NCBI RefSeq assembly: GCF_000690055.1
Contig: NZ_JJNZ01000022.1
Coordinates: 1-63,709 of the forward strand
Origin: Pseudoalteromonas fuliginea
Lineage (GTDB): Bacteria; Pseudomonadota; Gammaproteobacteria; Enterobacterales; Alteromonadaceae
Direction of reading: 5' to 3'
DNA: 63,709 bases
Part shown: positions 1-9,446 of the stretch, piece after piece
Layout: each line of letters begins with the position of its first letter
Position numbering within the stretch: the stretch's first letter is position 1
Notes under the pieces: model-generated
Seen by the model: only the letters and a program-made list of their open reading frames with translations
Database searches by the model: none
What the model was told of the DNA's origin: nothing
Made by a program: the position numbers and the translations under genes

Positions 1-120
1 ACATAAATGTGTCACTAGGACATCTGATAAGTTTAACTCACATCATGAGCTTTAAGGTAATTGCGTTTAATACAAGTAAAGACTCGAGCTTTAATTGTGA
101 CGCTATTTTCTCGGTAAAAC

Positions 121-149
121 CGCCTTTAACTAACAAAAGTTAAGTGGCG
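121..149 (-). terminator. Possible terminator after tRNA-Ala/Glu
   Basis: Read on the minus strand, CGCC and GGCG flank an inner TTAACT/AGTTAA stem, followed by GTTTTAC. The hairpin shares its first bases with the CCA end of tRNA-Glu. It lies just downstream of the two-tRNA transcript, so termination is a reasonable inference; the T tract is short. Confidence 0.4.
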
Positions 150-220
150 TCCCCAAGGGGATTCGAACCCCTGTTACCGCCGTGAAAGGGCGGTGTCCTA
201 GGCCTCTAGACGATGGGGAC
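145..220 (-). tRNA. tRNA-Glu (anticodon TTC)
   Basis: A full 76-nt cloverleaf on the minus strand. The acceptor stem is GTCCCC/GGGGAC, the anticodon loop contains TTC, the T loop is TTCGAAT, and CCA is encoded. It is the second gene of a two-tRNA transcript, 37 nt after tRNA-Ala. Confidence 0.97.
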
Positions 221-257
221 ACATAAAACTGCTACCCTAGGACAAAACACTAATTTT

Positions 258-333
258 TGGTGGAGCCATGCGGGATCGAACCGCAGACCTCTTCACTGCC
301 AGCGAAGCGCTCTCCCAGCTGAGCTATGGCCCC
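258..333 (-). tRNA. tRNA-Ala (anticodon GGC)
   Basis: A full 76-nt tRNA on the minus strand. The acceptor GGGGCCA pairs with TGGCTCC (one G-T pair), the anticodon is GGC, the T loop is TTCGATC, and CCA is encoded. It is the first gene of the Ala-Glu pair and has a strong promoter 57 bp upstream. Confidence 0.97.
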
Positions 334-389
334 AACTTAATCAATACTCGTCGTGATGAACACATCGTGTATTGCTTAGTGCGGGGCGC

Positions 390-418
390 ATTCTATGCAC
401 CACCCAAAATAAAGTCAA
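390..418 (-). promoter_or_regulatory. Sigma70 promoter of the Ala-Glu tRNA pair
   Basis: On the minus strand: TTGACT, a 17-bp spacer, TAGAAT, then the GC-rich discriminator GCGCCCCGCAC. It is positioned correctly for tRNA-Ala/Glu. The same discriminator recurs at the other two tRNA promoters in this window. GC-rich discriminators are a known mark of stringently controlled stable-RNA promoters. Confidence 0.8.
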
Positions 419-1429
419 CAGTTTTTTACCTAGCTTTATTTAAATGGTTTAATTTTCAACAAACTGGCTATCAAGCGTGCTAAAAAATACGATCTGAATA
501 AAATTATCGCTCTACTGCTTATAATAACATCACTATATTGCAGCTAATACTCAATAACACCCTACTCTTCCTAATTAATGCAACTAAAGCTGCATCTAAG
601 TAAAGGTATACATTTATATGCAAATTGAACTTATCTAAAAACTACCCATTAAGGCCTGACTAATCGCATTAATCTTTTAAAAGTTACAATTGCTTATAAT
701 TACCAAAGCTTAAATGTGGATTTGAGAGTACAGCAGCTTTCACTCGCTTAATAACCAGTGTAGCTCGTACTGGAAAAACTTGATTATTGTTTGAAGAACA
801 TTTTTTAAAGAGCATTGCAGTTTCGTAATTCTATGTACAAAACTTCAGGGCGTGTTGATCTTTGATGGGTGAATTTGCAGCAGTATGTTAGGTTTTTAGG
901 CAAGGCAGAGCCTATGTAGTTTGGTTATTACCCATGAATAGGCGATAACGCCGCATAAAGTCCAAACATGCGCTGCCCTTTGGGTTCAATCCACAAAAGT
1001 CAACACGCACTAGTTATATGTGATCTATTTAGTTTTAACCCGAAGAGCTAGTAGTGAAGAATGGATATTTACGAATTGGCTAGGTTGGCTTATAAAAATA
1101 AAGCAAGTACAAAAATAAAAATAGGGTTTAGGATGCTGTAAATATCATTTGTTTTGGGAAGTTTAAATTAAATTCATTTTTAAAAGTCAGCTCTACTCTC
1201 TAAATAACTTGCCCTAATGCTAATTCATCTTGTTCATAGTCATAAAAACGACTCCAATAAAAAACAATGAGTATCGTAAAACTAAATTTAAGATTAATAG
1301 AACTACAATTCCCTGCTCACTTTTAGGTGTTTAATTGAACTGCAACCTTAAATTTGATGATAAAATAGACTTCAATCGCATCCTGTTGTTTATAAAACCT
1401 TCGTTCAGTACATTTTTATCATTCAAGTG
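419..1429. other. Gene-free AT-rich interval between tRNA clusters
   Basis: About 1 kb with no convincing reading frame. The only structured item I see is the repeat at 850-1008. The rest is AT-rich with stops in all frames. Confidence 0.6.
850..1008. repeat. Dispersed repeat family C, copy 1 (MITE-like)
   Basis: A 159-bp element with terminal inverted repeats: it begins GCGTGTTGATCTTT and ends AAAAGTCAACACGC. The interior, for example the GGCGATAACG and GCAGAGCCTATGTAG motifs, is found again in opposite orientation at 26796-26924. There is no coding capacity. The size, terminal repeats and second copy suggest a non-autonomous mobile or structured intergenic repeat. Confidence 0.7.
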
Positions 1430-1457
1430 TTGACACATTTTCAACTCTATCTATAAT
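1430..1457 (+). promoter_or_regulatory. Sigma70 promoter of the Val tRNA array
   Basis: Consensus TTGACA (1430-1435), a 16-bp spacer and consensus TATAAT (1452-1457) are followed by the discriminator AGCGCCCCACA. This is the strongest promoter seen in the window. It sits 42 bp before the first tRNA-Val and probably drives the whole array. Confidence 0.85.
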
Positions 1458-1499
1458 AGCGCCCCACAACAACGCAGCAATGCAATGTTGTTTAGATGT

Positions 1500-1575
1500 G
1501 GGTGATTAGCTCAGTTGGGAGAGCATCGCCCTTACAAGGCGAGGGTCACTGGTTCAAGTCCAGTATCACCCACCA
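1500..1575 (+). tRNA. tRNA-Val (anticodon TAC), copy 1
   Basis: 76 nt with acceptor GGGTGAT/ATCACCC, anticodon loop CTTACAA (TAC), T loop TTCAAGT and encoded CCA. First member of the array directly after the promoter. Confidence 0.97.
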
Positions 1576-1611
1576 CTTTTTAGTTAAAGTGTTCACATCT
1601 AAATTCTAAAT

Positions 1612-1697
1612 GGGTCATAAGCTCAGTTAGTGAATAGAGAGCATTACCGCTACTTACAAGTAACGGCAAAGTTCACTGGTTAAAGTCCAGTACTATT
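1612..1697 (+). pseudogene. Degenerate tRNA-Val-like copy 1
   Basis: This matches tRNA-Val but has an insertion of about 8 nt between the D arm and anticodon arm and a broken acceptor stem. GGGTCAT no longer pairs with the 3' end, and CCA is absent. The TAC anticodon region and the T arm (ACTGG/CCAGT) survive. It is a sister of the copy at 1966. It is unlikely to be charged, but it is transcribed within the array if the array is one transcript. Confidence 0.75.
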
Positions 1698-1727
1698 TAT
1701 TTAATAGTAGCGTTTTAATTTATATGT

Positions 1728-1803
1728 GGGTGATTAGCTCAGTTGGGAGAGCATCGCCCTTACAAGGCGAGGGTCACTGGTTCAAGTCCAGTATCACCCA
1801 CCA
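1728..1803 (+). tRNA. tRNA-Val (anticodon TAC), copy 2
   Basis: 76 nt, identical to copy 1 across the gene, with acceptor GGGTGAT/ATCACCC and encoded CCA. Confidence 0.97.
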
Positions 1804-1853
1804 CATATAAAACCTATTACTATATTAATAGTCGTGTTTTAAAATTGTAATAT

Positions 1854-1929
1854 GGGTCGTTAGCTCAGTTGGGAGAGCATCGCCCTTACAAGGCGAGGGT
1901 CACTGGTTCAAGTCCAGTACGACCCACCA
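1854..1929 (+). tRNA. tRNA-Val (anticodon TAC), copy 3, variant acceptor
   Basis: Same body as copies 1 and 2, but the acceptor stem is GGGTCGT/ACGACCC. The changes on both sides compensate each other, so the stem remains intact. CCA is encoded. Confidence 0.97.
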
Positions 1930-1965
1930 TTTCTTAAATGGTGAATATTACAAGAAAATCTAAAT

Positions 1966-2051
1966 GGGTCGTTAGCTCAGTTAGAAAAAAGAGAGCATAA
2001 CCGCTATTTACAAGTAACGGAGAGGTTCACTGGTTAAAGTCCAGTACTATT
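1966..2051 (+). pseudogene. Degenerate tRNA-Val-like copy 2
   Basis: Sister of the decayed copy at 1612. It starts GGGTCGTTAGCTCAG and is then interrupted by an A-rich insertion before GAGAGCATAACC. The acceptor stem cannot close and CCA is absent. The T arm ACTGG/CCAGT is preserved. Confidence 0.75.
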
Positions 2052-2082
2052 TATTTTAATAGTAGCGTTTTAATTTATATGT

Positions 2083-2158
2083 GGGTGATTAGCTCAGTTG
2101 GGAGAGCATCGCCCTTACAAGGCGAGGGTCACTGGTTCAAGTCCAGTATCACCCACCA
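2083..2158 (+). tRNA. tRNA-Val (anticodon TAC), copy 4
   Basis: 76 nt with acceptor GGGTGAT/ATCACCC, anticodon TAC and encoded CCA. This is the duplicate of copy 2 within the repeated block. Confidence 0.97.
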
Positions 2159-2206
2159 CATATAAACCTATTATTATATCAATAGTCGCGTTTTAAAATT
2201 TAATAT

Positions 2207-2282
2207 GGGTCGTTAGCTCAGTTGGGAGAGCATCGCCCTTACAAGGCGAGGGTCACTGGTTCAAGTCCAGTACGACCCACCA
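2207..2282 (+). tRNA. tRNA-Val (anticodon TAC), copy 5, variant acceptor
   Basis: 76 nt with acceptor GGGTCGT/ACGACCC, anticodon TAC and encoded CCA. This is the duplicate of copy 3. Confidence 0.97.
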
Positions 2283-2314
2283 TTCCTAGAATGGTGCATA
2301 TTAAAATGTAATTT

Positions 2315-2390
2315 GGGTGATTAGCTCAGTTGGGAGAGCATCGCCCTTACAAGGCGAGGGTCACTGGTTCAAGTCCAGTATCACCCACCA
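2315..2390 (+). tRNA. tRNA-Val (anticodon TAC), copy 6
   Basis: 76 nt with acceptor GGGTGAT/ATCACCC, anticodon TAC and encoded CCA. Confidence 0.97.
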
Positions 2391-2451
2391 AATTACATCA
2401 AGCGGTTAATTGATAATAAAGAATTAAATAACAGGCATACCTATTATATGT

Positions 2452-2527
2452 GGGTGATTAGCTCAGTTGGGAGAGCATCGCCCTTACAAGGCGAGGGTCA
2501 CTGGTTCAAGTCCAGTATCACCCACCA
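2452..2527 (+). tRNA. tRNA-Val (anticodon TAC), copy 7
   Basis: 76 nt with acceptor GGGTGAT/ATCACCC, anticodon TAC and encoded CCA. Last intact member of the array. Confidence 0.97.
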
Positions 2528-2640
2528 CATATAAGTACCATTAGATAACTCCTTTAATAATAACTTCTCTAGTAATAACTCTTTCTTCCCATATTAAATA
2601 CATTTAAGAACTTTATAAAAACTCAATATATAAGTCGTAT

Positions 2641-2726
2641 GTAATTAACTTAGCCGTAAGAAAAAGAGCATCGCCACCCTTTACAAATAATGGCGAGGGT
2701 CACAGGTATCAAGCCAAGTAATCAAC
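2641..2726 (+). pseudogene. Strongly degenerate tRNA-Val-like copy 3
   Basis: Recognisable only by GAGCATCGCC, TTTACAAA and GGCGAGGGTCAC in the order of the Val tRNA. The D arm, T arm and acceptor stem are broken and CCA is absent. Duplicated at 3007-3092. Confidence 0.6.
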
Positions 2727-2837
2727 TATCACATATAAGTACCATTAGATAACTCCTTTAATAATAACTTCTCTAGTAATAACTCTTTCTTCCCATATTA
2801 AATACATTTAATAACTTCATAAAAACTCAATATATAA

Positions 2838-2999
2838 TACCAATCTGCTTATATATGGGGTCTATTTAACGTTAAGAAAATTACGCTAGAACTAGGCAAA
2901 AATTTTTATATCTAGTTGTTCTAAATAAAAAATTTTTAACGACGTTATAGTGCAATTTAATTCGTTAAATTGATCAAAGATTTATGTAGGTTGGTATAC
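2838..2999. repeat. MITE-like repeat family A, copy 1
   Basis: A 162-bp AT-rich element with ends ATACCAAT and ATTGGTAT-like (GGTTGGTAT). Internal palindromic segments such as AAAAATTTTTA/TAAAAAATTTTT and TTTAACG/CGTTAAA would fold into a long hairpin. The empty version of the same site lies at 2633/2634 in the neighbouring repeat unit, which defines its boundaries. Relatives lie at 19584 and 63563. Confidence 0.85.
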
Positions 3000-3006
3000 G
3001 TCGTAT

Positions 3007-3092
3007 GTAATTAACTTAGCCGTAAGAAAAAGAGCATCGCCACCCTTTACAAATAATGGCGAGGGTCACAGGTATCAAGCCAAGTAATCAAC
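3007..3092 (+). pseudogene. Strongly degenerate tRNA-Val-like copy 4
   Basis: Near-identical copy of the decayed tRNA at 2641-2726, placed just after the family A repeat. It has no closed acceptor stem and no CCA. Confidence 0.6.
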
Positions 3093-3313
3093 CATCACAC
3101 ATAAATCCCATTCGATAGTTTCTTTAAAAATATAAATTTTCATATCAAAACACTCATCATTTAATTATGTTATTTAGATCCTTGCTTTTATAGTTAGCAA
3201 AAACGTATTAGGAAAAGTTAAATACCTAATAAATACTGCTATCATTTGAATTTTCTTGTAAGCAGCTAAAGTGTTGATTATAGTCAGTACTAAACATAAT
3301 AACTGTTAAGCCA

Positions 3314-4951
3314 ATGCCAACTAAGATTTATTCAAAAGCAAAAATACTTATAGTCGAGGAGCAACCACTTGCTCAAAGCTATATGAAACAATCGTTAGAA
3401 AGGCTTGGCTTTCAGCAATTGCACTTCGCTGATCATGCAAACTCAGCAAAAGAGCAGTGTTTAAGTGAAGAATTTGATTTGATCGTTTGTTCATTTAATT
3501 TAAGCAAACAACAAGACGGCTACCAACTTTACGAAGAGTTACGTGTTAAGCACCTCATAAAAAGCTCTACAGGCTTCATTTTTATATCTGCTGAAACAAA
3601 TGGCTCGCTAGTTCATAGTGTTCTTGAGTTACAACCTGATGATTTTTTAGTGAAACCTTTTACCGTTCAGGAACTACAAGTACGTATTGAGCGTATTTTA
3701 AGACGCAAACACGATTTGCAAACGGTTTATACTCTAATTGATGATGGTAACGATTCAAAAGCAATTAAATACATCGACACCGTTCTAAATAAAAAAAACA
3801 ATAGTTATAGCCCTATCTTACTGCGTTTAAAAGGTGATGCTCTTCTTCGTTTAAATCGCAGCGAAAATGCAAAAGACTTTTTTAAATCTGTTCTCGATAT
3901 ACAAAAATTTGCTTGGGCAAAAGTAGGTTTAGTAGAAGCACTTACAGCAAATAATGAACATATTTTAGCTCAGCGTATGCTAAAAACGATGCTTGAACGA
4001 CAAGAAACTCGATTAGTTGCGCTTGATTTACTCGGCCGTTTAGAAATAAAACTTAATCAGTTTGAACTAGCGCAAAGTTTTTTAAGCCAAGCAGCCGACA
4101 TTGCACCGCGAAACATCACACGCCAAAAATCGTTAAGTAATGTGTCGCTAATTAATCACGACTACGAAAAAAGCTATTTAACTCAAAAAGATATAGCCAC
4201 CTTTGCAAAGCACTCAATACACGACCACCCCGATGTATATTTGAATGCAGCACGTGCCGGTATCGACTTTGCATTAACAACAGATCAAACAGATCAAATA
4301 CAGAGAATATCTAGACAAACTAATCAATATATAAGCGATTTAAAAAAGCAGTTTCCTAACAATGCCAATCAAGCTCAAATTGATGTGCTTAACGCACGGC
4401 TTCATTATTTAAAAGATGAGCATAAAAAAGCGAAAAAACTCATTGAGCAACTCGAAGATGATGATACACATATTCGCTCTGTCGATGGTGCACTTGATAA
4501 AGCGAAAGCGTTCCATGAGCTGGGCTTTCATCAAAAAGCGCAAACTCTCTTCACTCAAATTATTGGACACTGTGAACGCCATCCAAGTGTTAGCGACACA
4601 ACTTACTTACGTTATATCCAGCAACAGCAAAGTGAGCGACGCGATATTAAAATGGGGCCAAAGGAGCTCAACAACCATGCTGTTACTCAATTTAATAGAG
4701 GACAGTTAAACACTGCACTTGAAGCTTTTACGCAAGCATTTAGGGTTATGCCTCGTAATCAGAGTATTGCGCTTAATTTATTGCAGTGTTTATTTGATTC
4801 CACTAAGCAACACAATGGCTCATTTAATCTTGAACTTGCTAAAAAATGCTACGCCTTACTTACCAAAACTCAATTACCAGCAGATCAGACGCAGCGGTTA
4901 GATAAAATTTTGCACATAGCAAAAGAAATGAATTTAGATATTGGAAGTTAA
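3314..4951 (+). CDS. Atypical receiver-domain protein with TPR repeats
   Basis: 545 aa. Residues about 8-130 form a CheY-like receiver fold, and the rest is helical repeat sequence resembling TPRs, for example around 195-260 and 460-500. The receiver is non-canonical. The acidic pair is E15-E16, the phosphoacceptor aspartate position (after FDLIVC) is Ser60, while Ser92 and Lys114 (VKPF) are kept. Phosphorylation on the normal site is therefore not expected. It probably acts as a protein-protein adaptor in signalling; partners are unknown. It stands alone after the tRNA array, and its stop codon overlaps the convergent msrB stop. The family role (receiver plus TPR adaptor) is inferred from domains only. 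Confidence 0.85.
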   Translation: MPTKIYSKAKILIVEEQPLAQSYMKQSLERLGFQQLHFADHANSAKEQCLSEEFDLIVCSFNLSKQQDGYQLYEELRVKHLIKSSTGFIFISAETNGSLVHSVLELQPDDFLVKPFTVQELQVRIERILRRKHDLQTVYTLIDDGNDSKAIKYIDTVLNKKNNSYSPILLRLKGDALLRLNRSENAKDFFKSVLDIQKFAWAKVGLVEALTANNEHILAQRMLKTMLERQETRLVALDLLGRLEIKLNQFELAQSFLSQAADIAPRNITRQKSLSNVSLINHDYEKSYLTQKDIATFAKHSIHDHPDVYLNAARAGIDFALTTDQTDQIQRISRQTNQYISDLKKQFPNNANQAQIDVLNARLHYLKDEHKKAKKLIEQLEDDDTHIRSVDGALDKAKAFHELGFHQKAQTLFTQIIGHCERHPSVSDTTYLRYIQQQQSERRDIKMGPKELNNHAVTQFNRGQLNTALEAFTQAFRVMPRNQSIALNLLQCLFDSTKQHNGSFNLELAKKCYALLTKTQLPADQTQRLDKILHIAKEMNLDIGS

Positions 4952-5388
4952 AGCTTTTTCATTGATGCCGCATTAACGCAATAGCGTAGACCGGTCGGTA
5001 ATGGACCATCAGGGAAAATATGGCCTAAATGTGAATCACACACGTTGCAAACCACCTCTATGCGCTCCATACCATAACTTGTATCACTTACGTAGCCAAT
5101 TGCTTCAATTGTCGCCGGTTGTGTAAATGACGGCCAACCAGTGCCACTATCGAACTTTTCATCTGCATCAAACAATAAATTATCGCAGCAAATACACACA
5201 TACTTACCAGGTTCCAATAATGTGCAACTACCAGAACTACTTGGACGTTCGGTTCCCTTTTTACGTGTTATGTAATACTCATCTTCTGATAGTTGCATCC
5301 GCCACTGCTCGTCCGTTTTGACTACTTTTTTACTTGGAGTAGGATTGCCGTTGGTGGCAAAGTTAATAACATCATTCCACTTCAACAT
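4948..5388 (-). CDS. msrB: Peptide-methionine (R)-S-oxide reductase MsrB
   Basis: 146 aa, full length for MsrB. It reduces methionine-R-sulfoxide in proteins using thioredoxin. Seen in sequence: GTGWPSF, the HLGHIFPDGP segment, and catalytic Cys137 in RYCVN near the C terminus. Two CxxC pairs (CICC and CNVC) match the structural zinc site of the zinc-type subfamily. There is no signal peptide, so it should be cytoplasmic. It is a single gene, with a perfect 11-bp inverted repeat in its leader at 5412-5447. Its stop overlaps that of the convergent receiver/TPR gene. Confidence 0.96.
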   Translation of the reverse strand: MLKWNDVINFATNGNPTPSKKVVKTDEQWRMQLSEDEYYITRKKGTERPSSSGSCTLLEPGKYVCICCDNLLFDADEKFDSGTGWPSFTQPATIEAIGYVSDTSYGMERIEVVCNVCDSHLGHIFPDGPLPTGLRYCVNAASMKKL

Positions 5389-5411
5389 GATAACCTCATT
5401 GAATAGTTAAT

Positions 5412-5447
5412 TAACCGTACTTAATAAAATTATAAAAAGTACGGTTA
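5412..5447. repeat. Inverted repeat in the msrB leader
   Basis: Perfect 11-bp arms TAACCGTACTT / AAGTACGGTTA with a 14-nt AT loop lie 24-59 bp upstream of msrB. Neither strand has a T tract after it. It could be an operator or a leader hairpin; the sequence does not decide. Confidence 0.5.
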
Positions 5448-5534
5448 GTTATTACGTTATTGAATACACTAAAGATCAGCTAAAGAGTGTTGACCGTTTA
5501 AAACTAAAACTTGTTCAGTTTTAAGGTGATTTTC

Positions 5535-5975
5535 CTAGCTAAAGGTAATATTTTGTTTCTCTGAGTCGGTAAATATTCGTTTAATAAAACTATCTAGTTC
5601 TGCTTTTTTTGCAGGTAAGCTAACACTCATTTGGCGCTCGTTATTACTGTAAATTATTAGCTCGTCATCCTTCGTCGTTATGCGTTCAATACTCTCAATT
5701 ACTAACCAATCTGAACCGTGCTTTTTATCAAAAAAACCCATTAAACTAAAAAGTAATAAGTGTTGGGCGTCTCGCTGAATAAAATCCTCTAACCGGTTTC
5801 TTGATTTAAATAGAGGCGTTAGCCTATAAACGCTTGAGCAAAAAACAAATACCCATAAACCAAATAACGCTTTAAACCACATAAATTCTAAAAGCTCAGT
5901 GCTAATCATTAAAATAATAAGCACTAACCCTATTAACGATATAGCTATCGCTATTTTTTTATTTACAGCGTCCAC
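5535..5975 (-). CDS. Small membrane protein of unknown function
   Basis: 146 aa. Two hydrophobic segments at about residues 8-26 and 31-50 form an N-terminal hairpin, followed by a soluble C-terminal domain of about 95 residues. I do not recognise a family. It lies 2 bp downstream of the DUF2919 gene and is probably cotranscribed with it behind ligA. The C-terminal part (DDELIIYSNNERQMSVSLP) resembles small PH-like beta domains of membrane proteins, but this is only an impression. Confidence 0.75.
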   Translation of the reverse strand: MDAVNKKIAIAISLIGLVLIILMISTELLEFMWFKALFGLWVFVFCSSVYRLTPLFKSRNRLEDFIQRDAQHLLLFSLMGFFDKKHGSDWLVIESIERITTKDDELIIYSNNERQMSVSLPAKKAELDSFIKRIFTDSEKQNITFS

Positions 5976-5977
5976 AA

Positions 5978-6496
5978 CTAATCCCTTTTAAGTCGCTTTT
6001 TTTCTTCTGATGCTTTTTCTGTCGGCTCAGGCCAATCATTAAAAAAAACGGTTAAATAACGGCTTTTCACCAAATACCACAATACCCATAAAACAATCAT
6101 CATTTGTACTGCTAAAAATGATGAAAATCGATAATGGCTATGCGCGGCTTGAATACTTAACCATGTTAAATCAACAACAGCACATAAAATAAGAGGCCAG
6201 CGCATATGTCGCCATACTTTTGCTAACCTGTCGCTCGCACTGTGGGAGTCTCGCGGCCGACGTAAACAAAATAAAATAGTCGGTATTATTGCAATACTTC
6301 CAATTGCTATTGCGATAAAAAAATCATTTTTATTTTTAAAAAATAACGACATTAAATCCAGTTCAGGCCTGCGGCTTAAAGCCGCAATAACCCAAATAAA
6401 ATAGCCACGTAAAAGCACCAGCAAACTTAAATGAAATGCTATAGGTGTACGGTAACTTCCGTACTTATCCCAGTATTCTGGCCCATATCGGCTCAT
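5978..6496 (-). CDS. DUF2919 (YfeZ-like) membrane protein
   Basis: 172 aa with four predicted membrane segments. It opens with MSRYGPEYWDKYGSYRTP, matching the start of DUF2919/YfeZ proteins. I chose the ATG at 6496 because AGGAAA lies 7 nt upstream and it falls 10 bp after the ligA stop. Upstream in-frame starts at 6514 and 6535 would lie inside ligA and lack a ribosome site. Function unknown; inner membrane. Probably translated from the zipA/ligA-side transcript. Confidence 0.8.
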   Translation of the reverse strand: MSRYGPEYWDKYGSYRTPIAFHLSLLVLLRGYFIWVIAALSRRPELDLMSLFFKNKNDFFIAIAIGSIAIIPTILFCLRRPRDSHSASDRLAKVWRHMRWPLILCAVVDLTWLSIQAAHSHYRFSSFLAVQMMIVLWVLWYLVKSRYLTVFFNDWPEPTEKASEEKKRLKRD

Positions 6497-6506
6497 TGTC
6501 GTTTTC

Positions 6507-8525
<2,019 letters not shown>

Positions 8526-8549
8526 TTAAACCTCAATAAACATAAAAAA

Positions 8550-8581
8550 AGCCACTTTGATGAATAATCATCCAGTGGCTT
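8550..8581 (-). terminator. Intrinsic terminator between zipA and ligA
   Basis: On the minus strand, AAGCCACT/AGTGGCTT arms with an inner GATGA/TCATC stem are followed by a run of seven T. It lies after zipA and before ligA, so it may only attenuate read-through into ligA or may end the zipA transcript. Confidence 0.7.
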
Positions 8582-8605
8582 ATAAAAATATAATATGTGC
8601 GCTAT

Positions 8606-9373
8606 TTACGCTGAAAAAGAACGGACCTGCTCAACATACTGCCTGACGCGTTCTACGGTCATTTCATTTCGCTCTGCATCTAAAATTTGCGCACCAAACT
8701 CGTCAGCTAACTTTTTAGCTGCACTGTGCAACATGTTAAATGCAGCTAGGCCGTCACCGTCGCACGGCAATGTCATAAATAAGCTAACCCCTGCGGTACT
8801 AAACTGTTCCATATTATCAATATCAAACGTACCTGGGTTGTACATATTTACTAATCTAAATAATACAGGGCCTTGGCCTGCCGGATCTAAGTGGCGATTA
8901 AAAAAGCCTTCCTCAGAATATTTAAATCCTAACGTGTTAACGGCTGGTAATAATTTACTGCCCTGCATGCTAAGCCCTTCTGGCATTTGAATATGCACAA
9001 TAACAAAGTCAGGCATTTGCGCAGATGATTTTTCATCATTTTGCTCTTTTGCTTCTAGATCATCAACTACTTCTAGGTCATCTTCAATGGGCACTGCTGG
9101 TACGCTTGTATCAATTTGTGGCTCATTCTCATCAAAGTTAAGCTCACCGAATTGTGGTTCATCACGTTCTTCTACCACAGGCTCTTTTAGCTCTGCCTCT
9201 GTAGGAAATGATTTAGATGAAGCTGGTGCACTTTCTTGCAATGGTTCAACCCGTTCGTTATTTAACACTTCTGGGCGGTCTTTTTTTCTAACAGACCACA
9301 ATCCATGTATTAATAAACCACCAATGACAACTACACTGATAATGATTAAAACCCATCTTAATTGTTCGGCCAT
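8606..9373 (-). CDS. zipA: Cell division protein ZipA
   Basis: 255 aa. It tethers the FtsZ ring to the inner membrane. N-terminal membrane anchor at residues about 6-26 (WVLIIISVVVIGGLLIHGLW), a charged linker rich in acidic residues and Pro (about 30-122), and a C-terminal FtsZ-binding domain beginning near FVIVHIQMPEG (about residue 123). The linker is short compared with E. coli ZipA (328 aa). It sits between smc and ligA, its usual place in this lineage. Confidence 0.95.
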   Translation of the reverse strand: MAEQLRWVLIIISVVVIGGLLIHGLWSVRKKDRPEVLNNERVEPLQESAPASSKSFPTEAELKEPVVEERDEPQFGELNFDENEPQIDTSVPAVPIEDDLEVVDDLEAKEQNDEKSSAQMPDFVIVHIQMPEGLSMQGSKLLPAVNTLGFKYSEEGFFNRHLDPAGQGPVLFRLVNMYNPGTFDIDNMEQFSTAGVSLFMTLPCDGDGLAAFNMLHSAAKKLADEFGAQILDAERNEMTVERVRQYVEQVRSFSA

Positions 9374-9446
9374 CCCCTCACCTTTTCTTATTTGATATGC
9401 CTAAAGCCTGTATATTAATTGAAACTAATATACTTGTTATAAAAAT

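Larger units (their letters stand above)
1612..2282 (+). repeat. Tandem duplication of a three-unit tRNA block
   Basis: The block degenerate Val, Val (GGGTGAT type), Val (GGGTCGT type) occurs twice, at 1612-1929 and 1966-2282, with a period of about 354 bp. The intervening spacers are also nearly identical. This shows the array grew by segmental duplication and not by independent insertion. Confidence 0.8.
2527..3092 (+). repeat. Direct repeat of a 204-bp unit, second copy split by a MITE
   Basis: The unit is an AT-rich spacer that begins ACATATAAGTACCATT, followed by a decayed tRNA. It occurs at 2527-2730 and again from 2731. Matching positions are offset by 204 bp up to 2837 and by 366 bp after 2999. 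The extra 162 bp is the family A repeat inserted in the second copy. Confidence 0.85.

Noticed and set aside
268..483. 71-codon frame starting in the antisense of tRNA-Ala
   Set aside because: It begins inside the tRNA, has no ribosome site and crosses the tRNA promoter.
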